This document shows, one piece after another, positions 54,933-64,000 of a DNA stretch of 64,000 nucleotides. The stretch spans positions 372,001 through 436,000 of the forward strand of contig JASBRY010000009.1 in the NCBI GenBank assembly GCA_030149165.1, given 5' to 3'. The DNA comes from Phycisphaerales bacterium (GTDB lineage: Bacteria > Planctomycetota > Phycisphaerae > Phycisphaerales > UBA1924). Below the pieces are notes generated by a model that was given only the letters and a program-made list of their open reading frames with translations, did no database searches and was not told where the DNA came from. How positions within the stretch are numbered: position 1 is the first letter of the stretch; every line of letters begins with the position of its first letter. The translations under genes were made by a program, and so were the position numbers.

Positions 54933-55808
54933 CTAAACAATCCGAGTCAACAATGCGCGCTCAAACGCACCCGCGGCATGACTCAAAAAACGATCCCCAC
55001 GCCGCACCACCCCCAGCGTCCGCGTCAGCGCCCCGTCCTTACATCGAATCCCCGCACCCTCCGGAATCCCGAAACGCGACACAAACCCAACACCGATCCC
55101 CGCGCGCACCATCTGCACGATCGCTTCGATCGACCGCAGCTCCATCACCACAGACAACTCCACTCCATGCGATCCCGCCTTGGAATCCAGCAGATGACGC
55201 ACGGCTGATCCCGCTTCAAACGCGATCACCGATTCCCCCTCCAGATCCACCCAACGGAAACTCTTGCGTCCGCTCAACCGATGCTTGCTGGGAACGATCA
55301 GCATCAACTCATCCTCGATCTCATGCACAATCCGAAGCTCCGCCGAACGAGGATGCTCGATCGGAAGCGTCACCACCCCAAGATCCAGTTCCCCTGAAAG
55401 CACCCCCTGCACCACCTGCACACTCCCGGCTTCGCGGATCGAAAACTTCAATCCAGGATGCTCCTTCCGCACCGCCTTGATCGCGCCCGGAAGCAGATAC
55501 CCAGTCGCCGTCGCCCCCGCACCCACACGGATCGATCCCTTCTCCAGCCCCACAAGCGATCGCACCGCCTCCCGCGCCTGATCCGCCGCGATCATCGTGT
55601 TGCGAGCGTGCTCGATGAACACGCGTCCCGCTTCCGTCGCTTCCACCCCGTGCCCTGTCCGATGAAACAGCTCCGTCCCAAGCTCCTTCTCAAGCTTCCC
55701 AAGCGCCGCCGACAAAGCAGGTTGCGACACCCCCAGCGACTCCGCGGCACGCGTCATGTGCCCGAATTCCGCAATCGCGACCATCTGCCTCATCGATCGA
55801 AGATCCAT
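54933..55808 (-). CDS. LysR family transcriptional regulator
   Basis: 291 residues. The N-terminal winged helix-turn-helix (MRQMVAIAEFGHMTRAAESL, then SQPALSAALGKLEKELG) binds DNA; residues ~90-291 form the periplasmic-binding-protein-like effector domain. LysR proteins usually control a divergent gene: the BamD-like gene starts only 35 bases away. A T-N11-A-type operator cannot be placed with confidence in that short gap. The effector is unknown. It might also regulate the adjoining entericidin-like gene 65 bases downstream. Confidence 0.93.
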   Translation of the reverse strand: MDLRSMRQMVAIAEFGHMTRAAESLGVSQPALSAALGKLEKELGTELFHRTGHGVEATEAGRVFIEHARNTMIAADQAREAVRSLVGLEKGSIRVGAGATATGYLLPGAIKAVRKEHPGLKFSIREAGSVQVVQGVLSGELDLGVVTLPIEHPRSAELRIVHEIEDELMLIVPSKHRLSGRKSFRWVDLEGESVIAFEAGSAVRHLLDSKAGSHGVELSVVMELRSIEAIVQMVRAGIGVGFVSRFGIPEGAGIRCKDGALTRTLGVVRRGDRFLSHAAGAFERALLTRIV

Positions 55809-55843
55809 GCCACATCCTACCCGCGCCGCCCCTATCCTACCTC

Positions 55844-56887
55844 GTGACCAAAAATACCATCCAACTCACGATTCTGTCCCTCTTGCTCACCGCCCCCGCG
55901 ATCGCTCAAACCGAGTCCGAGCTCACCCCCGACGGCAACTGGGAAACCACCGCCGCCCCCGAACCCGGATCCGACGCCGCGATCATGGCCGAGGCCCAAC
56001 AACTCATCACCGAAGGCAACCCAGGCGCCGCCGTCTCCAAACTCTCAAGCTGGATCGAAAAGAACAAACGCACCCGCACCCCCTACATCGCACAGGCGTA
56101 CTACCTCCGCGGACTCGCACGCCTCGAAAACGATCGCGAGTACAAAGCCCTCTTCGATTTCGAGCTCATCATCCGCGATCACTCCGACACCGAGTACTAC
56201 ACCCGCGCCATCGAACGCGAATACGACATCGCGAAGATGTACCTCGGCGGACTCAAGCGCCGCTTCCTCGGAATCCGCTTCGAGACCGGACGACCCATCG
56301 GCGAAGAACTCCTCATCCGTACCCAGGAGCGACTCCCAGGTTCAGAGATCGCCGAAGCCGCCGCGCTCGATCTCGCAAACCATTACTACAACAAGCGTCG
56401 CCTCAAACTCGCCGCGGAAATGTACGAGATCTTCCGCATCAACCACCCAAACTCCCAGCACACCCGATTCGCGATGCTCCGCGAGATCGAGTGCAACATC
56501 GCACGCTTCAAAGGTCCCGGATACGACGGCTCAGGGCTCCTCGACGCCAAGCTCCTCATCGAGCAATACCGCCGCAAGTTCCCCGCCGAGACCATCCGCT
56601 CCGGAATCACCGAAGGACTTGACGCGTGGATCGACGAATCCGCCGCACAGCAAGCCCTCGACACCGCTCGCTGGTACCTCAAAACCGACGACCTTCCCAG
56701 CGCCAAGTTCATCCTCGCGCGTCTGCTGCGTCGTCATCCCGCGACCATCGCTGCGGATCAAGCCCTCGACATCATGCTCGAAAAGGGTTGGTTGACTTTC
56801 GATGAAGCGGAATCAAGCGAACAGCAATCCGAATCAACCGCCGCGAGCATCCAAACGCCATCCGATACCGAACCTACCCAGCCGTAA
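55844..56887 (+). CDS. BamD-like TPR protein (outer membrane assembly factor)
   Basis: 347 residues from a GTG. A signal peptide (ILSLLLTAPAIAQ) is cleaved before a Gln-Thr N-terminus, and no lipobox Cys is seen, unlike classical BamD. Tetratricopeptide-like helix pairs follow (~40-280): AEAQQLITEGNPGAAVSKL, YIAQAYYLRGLARLE, and HTRFAMLREIECNIARF. BamD works with BamA to insert beta-barrel proteins in the outer membrane. LptE-like and FtsH genes follow on the same strand (18-base gap to lptE), an envelope-biogenesis cluster. Other TPR proteins of the envelope cannot be excluded. Confidence 0.75.
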   Translation: MTKNTIQLTILSLLLTAPAIAQTESELTPDGNWETTAAPEPGSDAAIMAEAQQLITEGNPGAAVSKLSSWIEKNKRTRTPYIAQAYYLRGLARLENDREYKALFDFELIIRDHSDTEYYTRAIEREYDIAKMYLGGLKRRFLGIRFETGRPIGEELLIRTQERLPGSEIAEAAALDLANHYYNKRRLKLAAEMYEIFRINHPNSQHTRFAMLREIECNIARFKGPGYDGSGLLDAKLLIEQYRRKFPAETIRSGITEGLDAWIDESAAQQALDTARWYLKTDDLPSAKFILARLLRRHPATIAADQALDIMLEKGWLTFDEAESSEQQSESTAASIQTPSDTEPTQP

Positions 56888-56905
56888 CGAAGCGCCACAC
56901 ACCAC

Positions 56906-57427
56906 ATGAAACGACTGTTGTCCATCCTCATCCTGTCCGCTCTTCCGATGTGCCTTAACGCCTGTGCGAGCAACTCCTCCAGTGGGTACGCCTTCAACTC
57001 CACCTACGACAACTCCATCAAAACAATCGCGATCCCCATCTTCGAGAACAACACACTCCAGCGAGGGCTTGAGGTCCAGCTCGCCGAATCGCTCAACAAA
57101 CAGATCCAAGCCCGCACCCCGTGGAAGCTTGCCAAATCTGCACAAGCCGAGACCTCACTCGCCGGAGTGATTACCTTCCACTCGCTCTCGCAGATTTCCC
57201 AAGCACCAAGAACAGGTCTGGCGCAGGAGCAAGCGATCCGTATAACTGTGAACTTCGAATGGCGCGACAACCGCACCGGAGACATCATCGTCGCCCGCAA
57301 CAACTTCTCCGCAACCTCCACATTCGTCCCCCAGCGTGGAGTCTCCGAACGCATCGAACACGCTCAACGAGAAGCCATCGAAGAACTCGCGATCGACATC
57401 GTCTCACAACTCCGCGAAAGCTGGTAA
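56906..57427 (+). CDS. lptE: LptE-like lipoprotein
   Basis: 173 residues. The signal peptide ends in a lipobox (LNAC at ~17-20). The mature part begins after a short Ser-rich linker with the pattern seen in planctomycete LptE: KTIAIPIFENNTLQRGLEVQLA, then ITVNFEWRDNRTGDII. LptE plugs the LptD barrel and helps load lipopolysaccharide at the outer membrane. It follows the BamD-like gene by 18 bases, so both are likely co-expressed. LptD itself is not in the window. The fit with a fold-level LptE is good, but sequence conservation in the family is low. Confidence 0.8.
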   Translation: MKRLLSILILSALPMCLNACASNSSSGYAFNSTYDNSIKTIAIPIFENNTLQRGLEVQLAESLNKQIQARTPWKLAKSAQAETSLAGVITFHSLSQISQAPRTGLAQEQAIRITVNFEWRDNRTGDIIVARNNFSATSTFVPQRGVSERIEHAQREAIEELAIDIVSQLRESW

Positions 57428-57598
57428 ACCCAACACACGCGAGCGTCGTATCTACAAGCAGCAGCCCCCGAGTTTCGAGAATCAAACACCACCCCAAAGC
57501 ACAGACAAACAGCCCTGAATTCAGCCAAAAATCTATAATCCGAACCAATCGCGGATGAGGATGAAATACAAACCCCAACCCAACCGATAACACTCCAC

Positions 57599-59635
57599 AT
57601 GACCGACCCAAAAGCCAACAAAGACAACCAGCCGCCCACCGATCCCCAAAAGGACAACAAGGGCAAGCAAGCACCAACACCACCACCCAAGTCCCGTGGT
57701 GCCTTCGGCTTCATCGTCGTCATGCTCATGGTCTTCATGCTCGCGATGTTCCTCACCAGCGCCCAGCAAGGACGCGAGATCACCTTCCAAGAGTTCTCCC
57801 AGTACTACGAAGCCAAGAAAGTCAAACTCGACTCCGTCGTCCTCACCGACACCGCGCTCAACGCGCAGCTCATCGACTCCGAAGGACAAGAAGGCAAGTC
57901 CACCTCCGTCCGAGTCCCCATCACCGCCGTCTCGCGTGAAGTGATCGCCGACAAGGTCTACGAACTGACCAACAACCGAGTCAAAGAGAAACCAACCTCA
58001 GGATTCATCCTCTTCCTGTACTCGATCGGTCCAATCCTCCTCATCCTGCTCTTGATCTGGTTCCTCCTCTCCCGCTCCATGCGCGGCGCCGCCGGAGGCG
58101 GAGGTATGCTCGGCTCCTTCGGGAAATCCAAGCACCGCGCCATGACCAAAGAAATGACCGGCGTCACCTTCAAAGATGTCGCCGGGATCGAAGAAGCCAA
58201 AGACGAAGTCGCCGAGATCATCGAGTTCCTCAAAACACCAAAGAAGTTCACCAAACTCGGCGGACGCATCCCAAGAGGTGTCCTCCTCGCCGGACAACCC
58301 GGATGCGGCAAAACCCTCCTCGCCAAAGCCATCGCAGGCGAAGCCGATGTCCCCTTCTTCTCCATCTCAGGTTCAGACTTCGTCGAAATGTTCGTCGGTG
58401 TCGGCGCCTCCCGTGTCCGCGACCTCTTCAAACAAGCGAAAGAATCCGCGCCGTGTATCATCTTCCTCGACGAGATCGACGCCGTAGGCCGTCGCCGTGG
58501 TGGGGGATTCACGACTGGAGGACACGACGAACGCGAGCAAACTCTTAACGCGATCCTCGTAGAAATGGACGGCTTCGAATCAGGTGACGGCGTCATCGTC
58601 ATCGCCGCGACCAACCGCCCCGATGTCCTCGATCCCGCGCTCATCCGTCCAGGACGCTTCGATCGTCAGATCACCGTCCCGCTCCCAGATGTCAAGGGAC
58701 GCCTCGAGATTCTCAAAGTACACGCAAAGAAGGTCAAGCTCGGCCCAAATGTCGACCTCTCAAAACTCGCGCGAGGAACACCAATGTTCTCCGGCGCCGA
58801 CCTCGCCGCCATCATCAATGAAGCCGCGATCGGCGCGACCATGCACAACAAAGACTTCATCGAGCACGAAGACCTCGAAGAAGCACGCGACAAGGTCAAG
58901 TTTGGTCGCGCCAAGAAGTCCCGCGTCCGCGAGAAGGACGAGAACAAACTCGTCGCGTACCACGAAGCCGGACACGCCGTGCTCCAAGCACTGCTCAAAG
59001 ACGCGGACCCACTCCACAAAGTCACCATCATCCCGCGCGGCGCCAGTGGGGGAGCCACCTTCTCCCTCCCAGAAAAGGACCGCATGGGATACTCACTCAA
59101 ATGGCTCAAAGCGACCATGCGCGTCATCTGCGGCGGACGCATCGCCGAAGCCAAAGCCATGGACGATGTCTCGTCCGGCGCCTCAAGCGACATCCAGCAA
59201 GTCACCAACCTCGCGCGAGCGATGATCCTCGAGTGGGGCATGTCACCTCGACTCGGATTCGTCAACTACGCCGGTCAAGACAACGCGTCGGGATTCATCC
59301 CAGAGAAAGACTACTCCGATGAAACCGCACGCATCATCGACGAAGAAACCAAACGCCTCGTCGACGAAGCGTACACACACGCCGAGTCCATGCTCACGGA
59401 CAACTGGGACAAGGTCGAAGCCGTCGCCCAGGCGCTGCTCAAGTACGAGAACCTCACCGCCGACGAGGTCCACTCCATCATGCGCGGCGAACCAATCGGA
59501 CGATCAACAGTCGCCGAACTCCTCGCCGCCGAGCCCCCAGCACCAACCTCAACCAACGGCAACGACTCGGGACCAAAGAAATCCGAATCCACCGATACGG
59601 ACACCCCGCCGGACACCCTGCCGAGCCCGGCGTAA
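57599..59635 (+). CDS. ftsH: ATP-dependent zinc metalloprotease FtsH
   Basis: 678 residues. The N-terminal ~35 residues are hydrophilic and Pro-rich; two transmembrane helices (~37-55 and ~137-158) flank the periplasmic domain. The AAA+ module has Walker A GQPGCGKT (~232-239), Walker [12 protein letters not shown], an SRH with RPGRFDRQ, and the zinc motif HEAGH at 455-459 with a later Asp. FtsH degrades membrane and short-lived regulatory proteins. The C-terminus is acidic. It stands 171 bases after the lptE-like gene. The protein forms a hexamer in the inner membrane. Confidence 0.96.
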   Translation: MTDPKANKDNQPPTDPQKDNKGKQAPTPPPKSRGAFGFIVVMLMVFMLAMFLTSAQQGREITFQEFSQYYEAKKVKLDSVVLTDTALNAQLIDSEGQEGKSTSVRVPITAVSREVIADKVYELTNNRVKEKPTSGFILFLYSIGPILLILLLIWFLLSRSMRGAAGGGGMLGSFGKSKHRAMTKEMTGVTFKDVAGIEEAKDEVAEIIEFLKTPKKFTKLGGRIPRGVLLAGQPGCGKTLLAKAIAGEADVPFFSISGSDFVEMFVGVGASRVRDLFKQAKESAPCIIFLDEIDAVGRRRGGGFTTGGHDEREQTLNAILVEMDGFESGDGVIVIAATNRPDVLDPALIRPGRFDRQITVPLPDVKGRLEILKVHAKKVKLGPNVDLSKLARGTPMFSGADLAAIINEAAIGATMHNKDFIEHEDLEEARDKVKFGRAKKSRVREKDENKLVAYHEAGHAVLQALLKDADPLHKVTIIPRGASGGATFSLPEKDRMGYSLKWLKATMRVICGGRIAEAKAMDDVSSGASSDIQQVTNLARAMILEWGMSPRLGFVNYAGQDNASGFIPEKDYSDETARIIDEETKRLVDEAYTHAESMLTDNWDKVEAVAQALLKYENLTADEVHSIMRGEPIGRSTVAELLAAEPPAPTSTNGNDSGPKKSESTDTDTPPDTLPSPA

Positions 59636-59664
59636 GTGTCTTTGGGCATCGCCTAAGATGCTGC

Positions 59665-60219
59665 ATGTCTACCTCAGCTGATTGGATTGCAGCGGTTAGT
59701 CGTATTGCAGGACCTATTTTGGGTGGCGTTATTACTGTTGCATCTGCCTGGGGTCTGTATTTGTTGTCGAAACATTCAGATCGGAGAAATCAGTTCATTG
59801 ATATCTGTAATGAATTGCAACGATCGATTGGCTCACTGCTTGAGTATTGTTCCATTCTCAAGGGGCAAGCTGAGTTCGTACTCAATACAGAACCCATGGG
59901 GAATTCTACATTTGATGAAAACGAGTTGATTCGCCGCATCCATAGCGTTCAGACCAATACGAGAGTGGCAGTTGTACACACGGCAAACGATCAGATTCAC
60001 AACACACTTGAGTCGATACTTGAATCAATGGAAAAAGCGCTTGCGGGATGCCGAGAAACAAACGACAGTTCATTCGTTTATGACTACGCAAGCCTTTGGG
60101 CACACATCGACACTCTTGTCAGTGCTCTTGTTTCCTCATTGGAAACCAACTCAAAGATTCTTGTTGAACAACTCCGATCGAATCCACCACAGCCAAATCC
60201 CAGAATCATTAAAGTTTGA
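59665..60219 (+). CDS. AT-rich gene for a small membrane-anchored coiled-coil-like protein
   Basis: 184 residues. One N-terminal transmembrane helix (~16-36, AGPILGGVITVASAWGLYLL) and then a helical, mostly hydrophilic domain rich in Asn/Ser/Glu with little hydrophobic core. No family is recognised. The DNA is clearly AT-richer than its neighbours: bases 59761-59820 hold 20 G/C of 60, against roughly 60% in the flanking genes. Codon choice is also different (many aat, att, tca). This points to horizontal acquisition or an orphan gene. The ATG at 59665 is only 29 bases after ftsH stops, so it may be read through from it. Confidence 0.7.
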   Translation: MSTSADWIAAVSRIAGPILGGVITVASAWGLYLLSKHSDRRNQFIDICNELQRSIGSLLEYCSILKGQAEFVLNTEPMGNSTFDENELIRRIHSVQTNTRVAVVHTANDQIHNTLESILESMEKALAGCRETNDSSFVYDYASLWAHIDTLVSALVSSLETNSKILVEQLRSNPPQPNPRIIKV

Positions 60220-60299
60220 CTTCGCGCACTTCGGGTTCCTCTCAAATGAAAAAACCGCCACTCTCTTGACGGGTCATTGATCAATCTAAACAACAAATA

Positions 60300-61640
60300 T
60301 CACACACCCATCGCGATAATCGCATCCGCGAGCTTCACAAACCCGCCGCGATCCGCACCAACGCCGTAATCCACCACGCCGTTGACAATCGGTGCGTGCT
60401 CGATGCACTGCTCGTGGATGTCCAGCATCACGCCGTGCAGCTTGTCCATCGTGCGTTCCTTGGTCCACGAGTCATGCGCCGCATTCTGGTGCATCTCAAA
60501 GCACGAGGTCGCCACACCACCCGCGTTCGCCGCCTTGCCGGGACCGAACACCACGCCCTTGTCATGGAACACGCTCCGCGCCTCGTGCGTGCAAGGCATA
60601 TTCGCCCCCTCCGCAACACACTGAACACCGCGATCGACCAGCGCATTGGCATCGTCCTTCTCAACCTCGTGCTGCGTCGCACATGGGAGCGCCACATCCG
60701 CATCGACCAGCGACCACGGACGCGCCTCGGGATGGTAAGTAATCCCGTCGCCACTGAAGTCCTTCAGTCGTCCGCGCTGCACTTCCTTGAAATCAATGAG
60801 TTCCTTGAGCTGATCGCTGCTCATCCCCTTGTCGAAGCTGATCGAACCCCCAGAGTCCGACATCGTCACAACCTTGGCGCCCTTCTCGATCGCGAGCTCC
60901 GCCGCGTACAGCGCGACATTACCCGATCCCGAGATCATCACACGCTTGCCGTCCAGCGACTGACCATTGTGCTTGAGCATCGCTTCCGCGAAGGTGACTG
61001 TTCCGTAGCCCGTCGCCTCGCTGCGCCCGAGCAATCCACCAAGACCCATCGGCTTCCCAGTCAGCACCCCATCACGCTGCTTCGTGATCTTCATGTACTG
61101 ACCATACAGGAACCCGATCTCGCGTCCACCCACACCGATGTCACCCGCCGGGACATCCACGCTCGGCCCAATGTGACGATACAACTCACGCATAAACGCC
61201 TGACAGAATCGCATCACCTCGTTGTCGCTCTTGCCCTTGGGATCAAAGTTCGATCCGCCCTTGCCGCCACCGATCGGTTGACCAGTCAGCGCATTCTTGA
61301 AGCACTGCTCATACGCAAGGAAGTGCAGCGTGTCCTCAGTCACCGTCGGATGGAACCGCAAACCGCCCTTGTAAGGACCAAGCACATTCGTGTGCTCAAT
61401 GCGCCATCCAAAGTTCACCTCAACACCACCCTGATCGTTCACCCATTCCACACGAAACCGAATCACGCGATCGGGAATCAACAGGCGCTCAAACACACGC
61501 GCATCCTGATACTTCTTGTTTGCCTCGATGACCGGCGCGATGGACTCAGCGACCTCCTCGATCGCCGAGCGATACAAAGGTCCAGGATTCACAGCGTCAA
61601 TCATCGGATTCAAATCAAACGAGCGTGCAGCGGTGGTCAT
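60300..61640 (-). CDS. gdhA: NADP-specific glutamate dehydrogenase
   Basis: 446 residues, typical for the hexameric enzyme. It interconverts 2-oxoglutarate plus ammonia and glutamate. VNFGWRIEHTNVLGPYKGGLRF and PIGGGKGGSNFDPKGK hold the substrate site and catalytic Lys; DVPAGDIGVGGREIGFLYGQY is conserved. The Rossmann motif is ISGSGNVALYAAE, in line with NADP-type GDH. The ATG at 61640 has ggag seven bases upstream. It is monocistronic and its long antisense frame on the plus strand is not coding. Confidence 0.96.
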   Translation of the reverse strand: MTTAARSFDLNPMIDAVNPGPLYRSAIEEVAESIAPVIEANKKYQDARVFERLLIPDRVIRFRVEWVNDQGGVEVNFGWRIEHTNVLGPYKGGLRFHPTVTEDTLHFLAYEQCFKNALTGQPIGGGKGGSNFDPKGKSDNEVMRFCQAFMRELYRHIGPSVDVPAGDIGVGGREIGFLYGQYMKITKQRDGVLTGKPMGLGGLLGRSEATGYGTVTFAEAMLKHNGQSLDGKRVMISGSGNVALYAAELAIEKGAKVVTMSDSGGSISFDKGMSSDQLKELIDFKEVQRGRLKDFSGDGITYHPEARPWSLVDADVALPCATQHEVEKDDANALVDRGVQCVAEGANMPCTHEARSVFHDKGVVFGPGKAANAGGVATSCFEMHQNAAHDSWTKERTMDKLHGVMLDIHEQCIEHAPIVNGVVDYGVGADRGGFVKLADAIIAMGV

Positions 61641-61990
61641 TCAAGTCTCCAAGTTCAAGGAAGCCGCATTGATGAGCAAAGCTGCTAATCCAAGGGCCGG
61701 GCGGAATTGTTCCCCGCGCCCTCTAAAAAGTCACGCAAAAACACTGCCCTGTTACCCAGAATTGAGCCTATTTCAACCACCCCGAAACAGTTTCAGCGCC
61801 GTTGGCGACATCCCATCACCAAGCCACAACCAAGGCCTCAACCTATTCCATTCATCCGATAAGCCAATGCGCCGATCACCACCGATACCCTGCTCATGCA
61901 AAGCACTCCTCAGCGTCCAGCACATGAGAAAGCCCGATCCATCCCAACGAAAATCGCGTCCAGTTGATCCCAATCGACGAACCCATCCCC

Positions 61991-62542
61991 ATGAGCAACA
62001 ACTCCATCACCATCACCCCCGACACCCACCCCAAGCACGGCAACATCTGGCGCATCAACGCCACGCAAACCCTCCCGCGCCCGATCGAAGAAGTCTTCCC
62101 CTTCTTCACCGACGCCTTCAACCTCGAACGCCTCACCCCCTCCTTCCTCGGATTCAAAGTCCTGGCCCCCAAACCCATCAAGATGCAGTCAGGGACCGTC
62201 ATCAACTACACCCTCAAAATCCACCACATCCCCATCCGCTGGAAAACCACCATCCAGAACTGGGACCCACCCCACACCTTCGTCGACAACCAAGACAAAG
62301 GCCCCTACACCCTCTGGCACCACACCCACACCTTCACCCCAACCGACGACGGCAACTCCACCCTTTGCGAGGACACCGTCCTCTACAAACCCAAAGGATG
62401 GATCCTCGCGCCCATCGTCAACAAACTCTTCGTGCAGCGCGATGTCAAAAACATCTTCGAGTTCAGGTTCCAGCAGCTCGAATCCATCTTCCCGCCCCAA
62501 GAAGCCAAAACAACCCTTGTACCCGAAGCCGTCCTGTCATAA
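61991..62542 (+). CDS. SRPBCC (polyketide cyclase/coenzyme Q-binding-like) family protein
   Basis: 183 residues. The first strand and helix (RINATQTLPRPIEEVFPFFTDAFNLERLTP), the KMQSGTVINYTLKIHHIP beta segment, WKTTIQNWDPP and a final helix make the START/SRPBCC fold, a hydrophobic pocket for a small ligand. Similar proteins include CoQ10-binding and TIGR-type cyclases, but no specific ligand can be named. The ATG at 61991 is chosen; an in-frame TTG at 61964 is weaker. It is followed by the zinc-ribbon gene after a 9-base gap, so both form a small unit. Confidence 0.85.
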   Translation: MSNNSITITPDTHPKHGNIWRINATQTLPRPIEEVFPFFTDAFNLERLTPSFLGFKVLAPKPIKMQSGTVINYTLKIHHIPIRWKTTIQNWDPPHTFVDNQDKGPYTLWHHTHTFTPTDDGNSTLCEDTVLYKPKGWILAPIVNKLFVQRDVKNIFEFRFQQLESIFPPQEAKTTLVPEAVLS

Positions 62543-62551
62543 AATGACCGT

Positions 62552-62866
62552 GTGAGCAAGACCCCCTCCATCCCCAATCTCAATCAAGCCGCGATTCAAA
62601 GCGCCGAGCAATGGGTGATCGAGTGCCCCAAGTGCCACCACGCCGCTCCCGCCATGGAGCGAGGCGTTTTTCGCGCGTGGGCATCAAGCAAAGGCAAACG
62701 AATCCTGGCGCACTGCACCAACTGCAACAAACTCACCCTCGCCAAACTCACCAAGGACCCCGAGCGTGCCTACACACTCCGCATCGAAGAGATCGACCAA
62801 CAGCTCGATCAAATCGAATCAGAGGAACGCGCTCAGTCCGGATCATCCGCACCGAGCATCAACTGA
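62552..62866 (+). CDS. Small zinc-ribbon-like protein of unknown function
   Basis: 104 residues from a GTG. Residues ~23-60 contain two Cys pairs, CPKCHH and CTNCNK, spaced ~30 residues apart, a likely zinc-binding ribbon. The rest is helical and charged (EEIDQQLDQIE). The role is unknown; such proteins can bind nucleic acid or act as adaptors. It starts 9 bases after the SRPBCC gene and its end overlaps the opposing rmuC gene by 34 bases (62833-62866), a tight convergent arrangement. Confidence 0.7.
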   Translation: MSKTPSIPNLNQAAIQSAEQWVIECPKCHHAAPAMERGVFRAWASSKGKRILAHCTNCNKLTLAKLTKDPERAYTLRIEEIDQQLDQIESEERAQSGSSAPSIN

Positions 62867-64000
62867 TCCCCAGCCGTGAGCTGACGCAGATCTCCGCTCA
62901 CATGCTTGGGTTCCACGAGCGACTTCGTGCTCTTCGCCCCCGCATCCTCAAACCGTCTCAGTGTCGGCATCATCCGCGAATCAATCGAACCCACCAGCTT
63001 GTTGTACCGATCCACCGACTGACGGATCGAATCCCCAAGCTTGCCCGCGTGCTCAAACGCTGTCGCCGCACGATCGTGCAGCTCTTTACCGAGTTCAAAC
63101 AGCGCCGCCGCTTGTTCCGAGAGCGCCTGCTCGCGCCACCCAACCGCCACCGCACGCAAGAGCCCGATCAGCGTGCTTGGGGATGCCAGGATCACCCCGT
63201 GCTGTGCCGCATCGTCAAGCAGATTCTGATTGCGCGACAACGCCGCATCAATGAAGTGATCCCCAGGCACAAACATCACCACAAACTCAGGTGAGCGTTC
63301 AAACAGCGCCCAGTACTTCTTGTCCGCGAGTTTCTTCACCTGATCAGCCGTGTGCTTCGCAAAGCGCTGCATGTGCATCTCGCGTTCTTCATCATCCGCC
63401 GCATTAACCGCCTCGATGTACGCGTTGATGTTCGCCTTCGCGTCCACCACAATCACCCGATCATTCGGGAGCGTCACCACCATGTCCGGACGCAGCAGGT
63501 TCCCATCCCCATCGCGCTCGGAGAACTGCTCATTGAAATCACAGTAGTCCGTCATCCCCGCGAGCTCCGCAACACGGCGCAGCTGGATCTCCCCATACCG
63601 TCCCCGAATCTCAGGACGCGACAACGCCCGTGTCAGCCGAGCCGTCTCTTCCTTGAGCGATTCATTGGACACACTCGACGCCTTGACCCGCTCGTCCAAC
63701 TGCGTCAACTGCTCTCGTGTCTTCCCCAGTGTCTCGCTGATGGGTTTGACCATCGCCTCGATCGCCTGCTTGCGCTGATCGAGTTCCTCTTTCGACGCCT
63801 TGCCCGCTTGCCCGAGCTGCTCGGACAAGAGCTTCGTCAACGCCTCCTGATTCGACTTGAGTGTCCGCGATCCGATCGCTTCAAACGCTTCCTTAAGTTG
63901 CGCCTCGTTCTTGATCAGTTCCTGCCGCGCGCGTTCCGCCGCGTCCAGCCGCTCCATGAACTCCGCGTTCTTGATGCTCAGCTCTGTGATCCGCGCCGTC
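62833..64000 (-). CDS. rmuC: DNA recombination protein RmuC (partial, 5' end cut by window edge)
   Basis: The open frame continues past base 64000, so the N-terminal membrane anchor is missing. An internal Met at 63957 is not the true start because the coiled coil already extends upstream. The coiled coil (LKEAFEAIGSRTLKSNQEAL, then repeated heptads) is followed by the conserved RmuC nuclease-like domain: RGRYGEIQLRRVAELAGM, RPDMVVTLPNDRVIVVDAKANIN and FVPGDHFIDAALSRN. RmuC limits inversions at short repeats; its biochemical action is thought to be nuclease-like. The C-terminus is complete and ends MLGADDPD. Confidence 0.93.
   Translation of the reverse strand, partial: TARITELSIKNAEFMERLDAAERARQELIKNEAQLKEAFEAIGSRTLKSNQEALTKLLSEQLGQAGKASKEELDQRKQAIEAMVKPISETLGKTREQLTQLDERVKASSVSNESLKEETARLTRALSRPEIRGRYGEIQLRRVAELAGMTDYCDFNEQFSERDGDGNLLRPDMVVTLPNDRVIVVDAKANINAYIEAVNAADDEEREMHMQRFAKHTADQVKKLADKKYWALFERSPEFVVMFVPGDHFIDAALSRNQNLLDDAAQHGVILASPSTLIGLLRAVAVGWREQALSEQAAALFELGKELHDRAATAFEHAGKLGDSIRQSVDRYNKLVGSIDSRMMPTLRRFEDAGAKSTKSLVEPKHVSGDLRQLTAGDQLMLGADDPD

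Noticed and set aside
60396-61688. 430-codon plus-strand frame antisense to gdhA
   Set aside because: Codon bias and residue composition are those of a reversed gene; gdhA is fully conserved on the other strand.

Overview
The window reads as one contiguous stretch of chromosome from a Planctomycetota bacterium, most likely of class Phycisphaerae. Three things point there. Five secreted proteins end in a VPAP/VPTP motif, a short hydrophobic helix and a terminal RRRR, a variant PEP-CTERM-type sorting tail. Three other secreted proteins end in a planctomycete-style dockerin half-repeat closing in Gly-Cys-Pro. Gene content (DUF1573, BamD/LptE, large NuoL) also fits. Base composition is fairly GC-rich and even, except for one AT-rich gene after ftsH. 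I see no integrase, transposase, CRISPR array, plasmid or phage gene, so this is a housekeeping region with accessory secreted-protein islands.

Layout. 1-5.1 kb: a cut aldose-1-epimerase-like gene, a long coiled-coil protein with a polysaccharide-co-polymerase-like membrane end, and an ECF sigma/anti-sigma pair. 5.4-11.8 kb: a pseudopilin, a secreted cyclophilin, an outer-membrane barrel, tRNA-Ala(TGC), an unrecognised HTH-like protein, a PEP-CTERM-type protein and trhO. 11.8-21.6 kb: a run of nine minus-strand genes: a PD40 propeller protein, an esterase, an unrecognised protein, an MFS transporter, fumarylacetoacetase, a GT87-type membrane protein, a DPM1-type glycosyltransferase and a methyltransferase. 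21.6-25.8 kb: RluA, a free-Met-sulfoxide-reductase-like GAF protein, rpsR, and a DUF1573/rhodanese/DoxX-MauE operon. 26-30.8 kb: three dockerin-tailed secreted proteins. 30.8-33.4 kb: a Dus enzyme and pgpA/pgsA. 33.7-41.4 kb: nuoJKLMN with an overlapping TerC gene. 41.4-44.7 kb: a GT2, a GNAT and recQ. 44.8-49.5 kb: four PEP-CTERM-type proteins around an SDR. 49.6-54.9 kb: VOC and YcxB-like genes, acnA, a GH17-like lipoprotein and an entericidin-like peptide. 54.9-59.6 kb: LysR, BamD-like, LptE-like and ftsH. 59.7-64 kb: an AT-rich unknown, gdhA, an SRPBCC protein, a zinc-ribbon protein and a right-cut rmuC.

Coupling. Four-base ATGA/GTGA overlaps bind nuoK-L-M-N-terC, sigma/anti-sigma, rhodanese/DoxX, unknown/MFS and FAH/GT87. 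The nuo genes form the proton-pumping arm of complex I. acnA, gdhA and fahA feed central carbon and nitrogen metabolism. pgsA and pgpA are consecutive steps of phosphatidylglycerol synthesis. bamD, lptE and ftsH serve the envelope.

The most unusual points are: expansions in NuoJ and NuoL with a TerC gene fused into the operon by overlap; a 1,055-bp unit carrying a PEP-CTERM-type gene bounded by 61/64-identical repeats that copy the 3' end of a VOC gene; an orphan hairpin terminator at 46.7 kb that may end a small RNA; nested hairpin leaders before the coiled-coil gene and before nuoJ; and an AT-rich orphan gene after ftsH. Functions are assigned from family recognition by eye; no database search was possible.
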